In this document: piece by piece, positions 3,785-5,219 of the stretch
Position numbering within the stretch: the first letter of the stretch is position 1
Layout: every line of letters starts with the position of its first letter
Source of the DNA: Gammaproteobacteria bacterium
GTDB taxonomy: Bacteria > Pseudomonadota > Gammaproteobacteria > Thiohalomonadales > Thiohalomonadaceae
NCBI GenBank assembly: GCA_023228645.1
Contig: JALOAT010000098.1
Location: 1-5,219 of the forward strand
Reading direction: 5' to 3'
DNA: 5,219 nucleotides
Notes under the pieces: model-generated
What the model was told of the DNA's origin: nothing
Databases searched by the model: none
What the model saw: only the letters and a program-made list of their open reading frames with translations
Translations under genes and position numbers: made by a program

Positions 3785-5219
3785 TGAAAACCGCAGTTAT
3801 TTATGCTAGGTTCTCTTCGGCTAAACAAAACGAGCAGTCTATTGATGCTCAAGTTCGTGTTTGTAATAAATATGCTGAAGATAATAATTACAAGCTAGTT
3901 CATACCTACATCGATCGTGCTGCAAGTGGCATGACAGACCGCCGGCCTCAATTTAGGCAAATGATAAGAGATTCAGAAAACGGATTATTTGATGTAATTA
4001 TTGTCTATCAATATGATCGCTTTGCACGCAATCGCAGAGATGCTATAAATAATAAATACACGCTTAAGATGAACGGAGTTAAGTTGTTATCTGCAACTGA
4101 GCCAGAGATTACTGATCGGCCGGCGGATTTATTCCTGGAGGGAATTTTAGATACCGCCGCAGAGTTTTATAGCAGAGATTTAGCTCAGAAAACAAAAAGA
4201 GGTATGGAAGAGTCTTTAGCTAAAGGTTTAAGTATTGGAGGATGGACGCAATTTGGCTACCAGGTAATCGATAAGAAATACCAGGTAAAAGAAGATGATG
4301 CAAAGATTGTGAAGATGATTTTTGAAAGTTATGCCTCCGGAGAAACACCACAAGCTATAGCAGAAGAATTAAATAGGTCAAAAATAAAATATTTTGGTAA
4401 AGAATTTAAGTTTAAGACTATTTATACACTATTAGATTGTCGAAAATACATAGGTGAATATATAAATCCATTCACGGATGAGATTATGACTAATATGTAT
4501 CCGCCAATTATTACAAAAGAACTCTTTAATCTGGTTCAAAGAGAAAGATTATTTAAAAAGGAGAAAGTAAAAATGTCACCTAACTATAATGTGGACCGAA
4601 AATATATCTTAACCGGTAAACTATTTTGTGGATATTGCGGCGAAAATATGACCGGAGTATCTGGTAGATCAAGAAACGGTAAGAAATATCGTTATTATGT
4701 TTGTAATACTCCTGGATGTAAAAAGCAAAGTGTACGTAAGGAATTGATAGAAGATATAGCTGTTAACGAAGCTTTAAATTATCTTAATGAACCGGTGCGA
4801 AAAAGATTTATTGTAAATGACCTTTTAAGCAAGTTTAAAGAAGCTAGAGATAACAGCCAAATAAAAGAGCTAGAAAAAGAAAAAAAGGCTCTCACAGAGC
4901 GTTTAAATAAGATTACAGATTCCTTTAGTGATGCAACCGGCATTCTCCGGCAAGAACTTAATAAAAAAGCCCAGGCATTAGGAGATGAGATTCATGAGCT
5001 TGATCGTGAAATTGTAAAGCTTAAGATATTAGAAGATACAAAACTATATGATAAAAAATTCCTTGAGAAATGGATCGATGATGTTATCCGCAAGGATGAA
5101 AACAACTTATACAAAGCTAAAGCTGTAAACTACTTTATTAACTCGGTGTTTGTGTTTGATGATAAAGCTGTAGTTTATCTAAATTTTGATGATGCAGAGC
5201 CTATAACTCACTTTGAAAT
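3784..5219 (+). CDS. Large serine recombinase (site-specific integrase), 3' end outside window
   Basis: At least 478 residues, with no stop before the window edge. It joins phage and host attachment sites through a phosphoserine DNA link. The resolvase domain (about 1-145) has the Y7-A-R9-F-S11 motif with S11 the expected nucleophile, and YDRFARN (77-83) supplying the conserved arginines R79 and R82. The long helix EFYSRDLAQKTKRG (127-140) leads to the recombinase domain (about 150-255, with GGWTQFGY at 152-159). A zinc ribbon follows with C282, C285, C307 and C312. Two charged helical segments (about 345-378 and 390-420) form the coiled coil that controls integration direction. The family is usually 450-550 aa, so little is missing. 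It starts inside the repressor stop codon, so both come from one transcript. The attachment site usually lies beyond this gene and is not visible. Confidence 0.95.
   Translation, partial: MKTAVIYARFSSAKQNEQSIDAQVRVCNKYAEDNNYKLVHTYIDRAASGMTDRRPQFRQMIRDSENGLFDVIIVYQYDRFARNRRDAINNKYTLKMNGVKLLSATEPEITDRPADLFLEGILDTAAEFYSRDLAQKTKRGMEESLAKGLSIGGWTQFGYQVIDKKYQVKEDDAKIVKMIFESYASGETPQAIAEELNRSKIKYFGKEFKFKTIYTLLDCRKYIGEYINPFTDEIMTNMYPPIITKELFNLVQRERLFKKEKVKMSPNYNVDRKYILTGKLFCGYCGENMTGVSGRSRNGKKYRYYVCNTPGCKKQSVRKELIEDIAVNEALNYLNEPVRKRFIVNDLLSKFKEARDNSQIKELEKEKKALTERLNKITDSFSDATGILRQELNKKAQALGDEIHELDREIVKLKILEDTKLYDKKFLEKWIDDVIRKDENNLYKAKAVNYFINSVFVFDDKAVVYLNFDDAEPITHFE

Overview
The window looks like the immunity and early region of a temperate phage (prophage) or a phage-like integrative element from a low-GC Gram-positive host: Bacillota, or a relative such as an acholeplasma-like mollicute. 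The DNA is AT-rich (roughly two thirds AT by eye). Most genes have a strong AAGGAGG-type ribosome binding site. TGA and TAA serve as stops while Trp is encoded by TGG, which argues against the Mycoplasma/Spiroplasma code. No species can be assigned, and no structural phage gene is present to decide between phage and other integrative element.

The layout is a divergent genetic switch. Rightward (plus strand, 3419 to the window end) is a lysogeny module: a small XRE-type helix-turn-helix repressor whose stop codon overlaps the start of a large serine recombinase. The recombinase runs off the right edge, probably close to its natural C-terminus. Leftward (minus strand, 3239 down to 1) is a tightly packed early operon. 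It begins with a 67-aa Cro-like HTH protein, followed by a 41-aa basic peptide, a 56-aa four-cysteine protein, a 161-aa lipoprotein, a 133-aa possible winged-helix protein, a 31-aa basic peptide, a 61-aa beta-rich protein, a questionable 49-aa reading frame, a 218-aa zinc-ribbon protein with a replication-initiator-like segment, an 85-aa protein, a 125-aa protein with an acidic tail, and the first 12 codons of another gene at the left edge.

Between the two arms (3240-3418) is a compact control region. It has a good promoter candidate in each direction (TTGACT-17-TATCAT leftward, TTGTAT-17-TATTAT rightward) and several copies of a TATGC half-site, one of them forming the perfect palindrome TATGCA-TT-TGCATA. 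This is what an operator set for competing Cro and repressor proteins would look like. The repressor is too short to carry a LexA-type self-cleavage domain, so induction would have to work some other way.

Several of the leftward genes are very short and easily missed. They are supported by stop/start overlaps (ATGA) and, in some cases, strong ribosome binding sites. The most unusual points are the lipoprotein inside an early operon, the (TCC)5 tract in the leader before the 218-aa gene, and five copies of the GC-rich 7-mer GCCGGCC scattered in an AT-rich sequence. I see no tRNA, rRNA, CRISPR array, insertion sequence or convincing intrinsic terminator, and no gene-free stretch over 300 bases.
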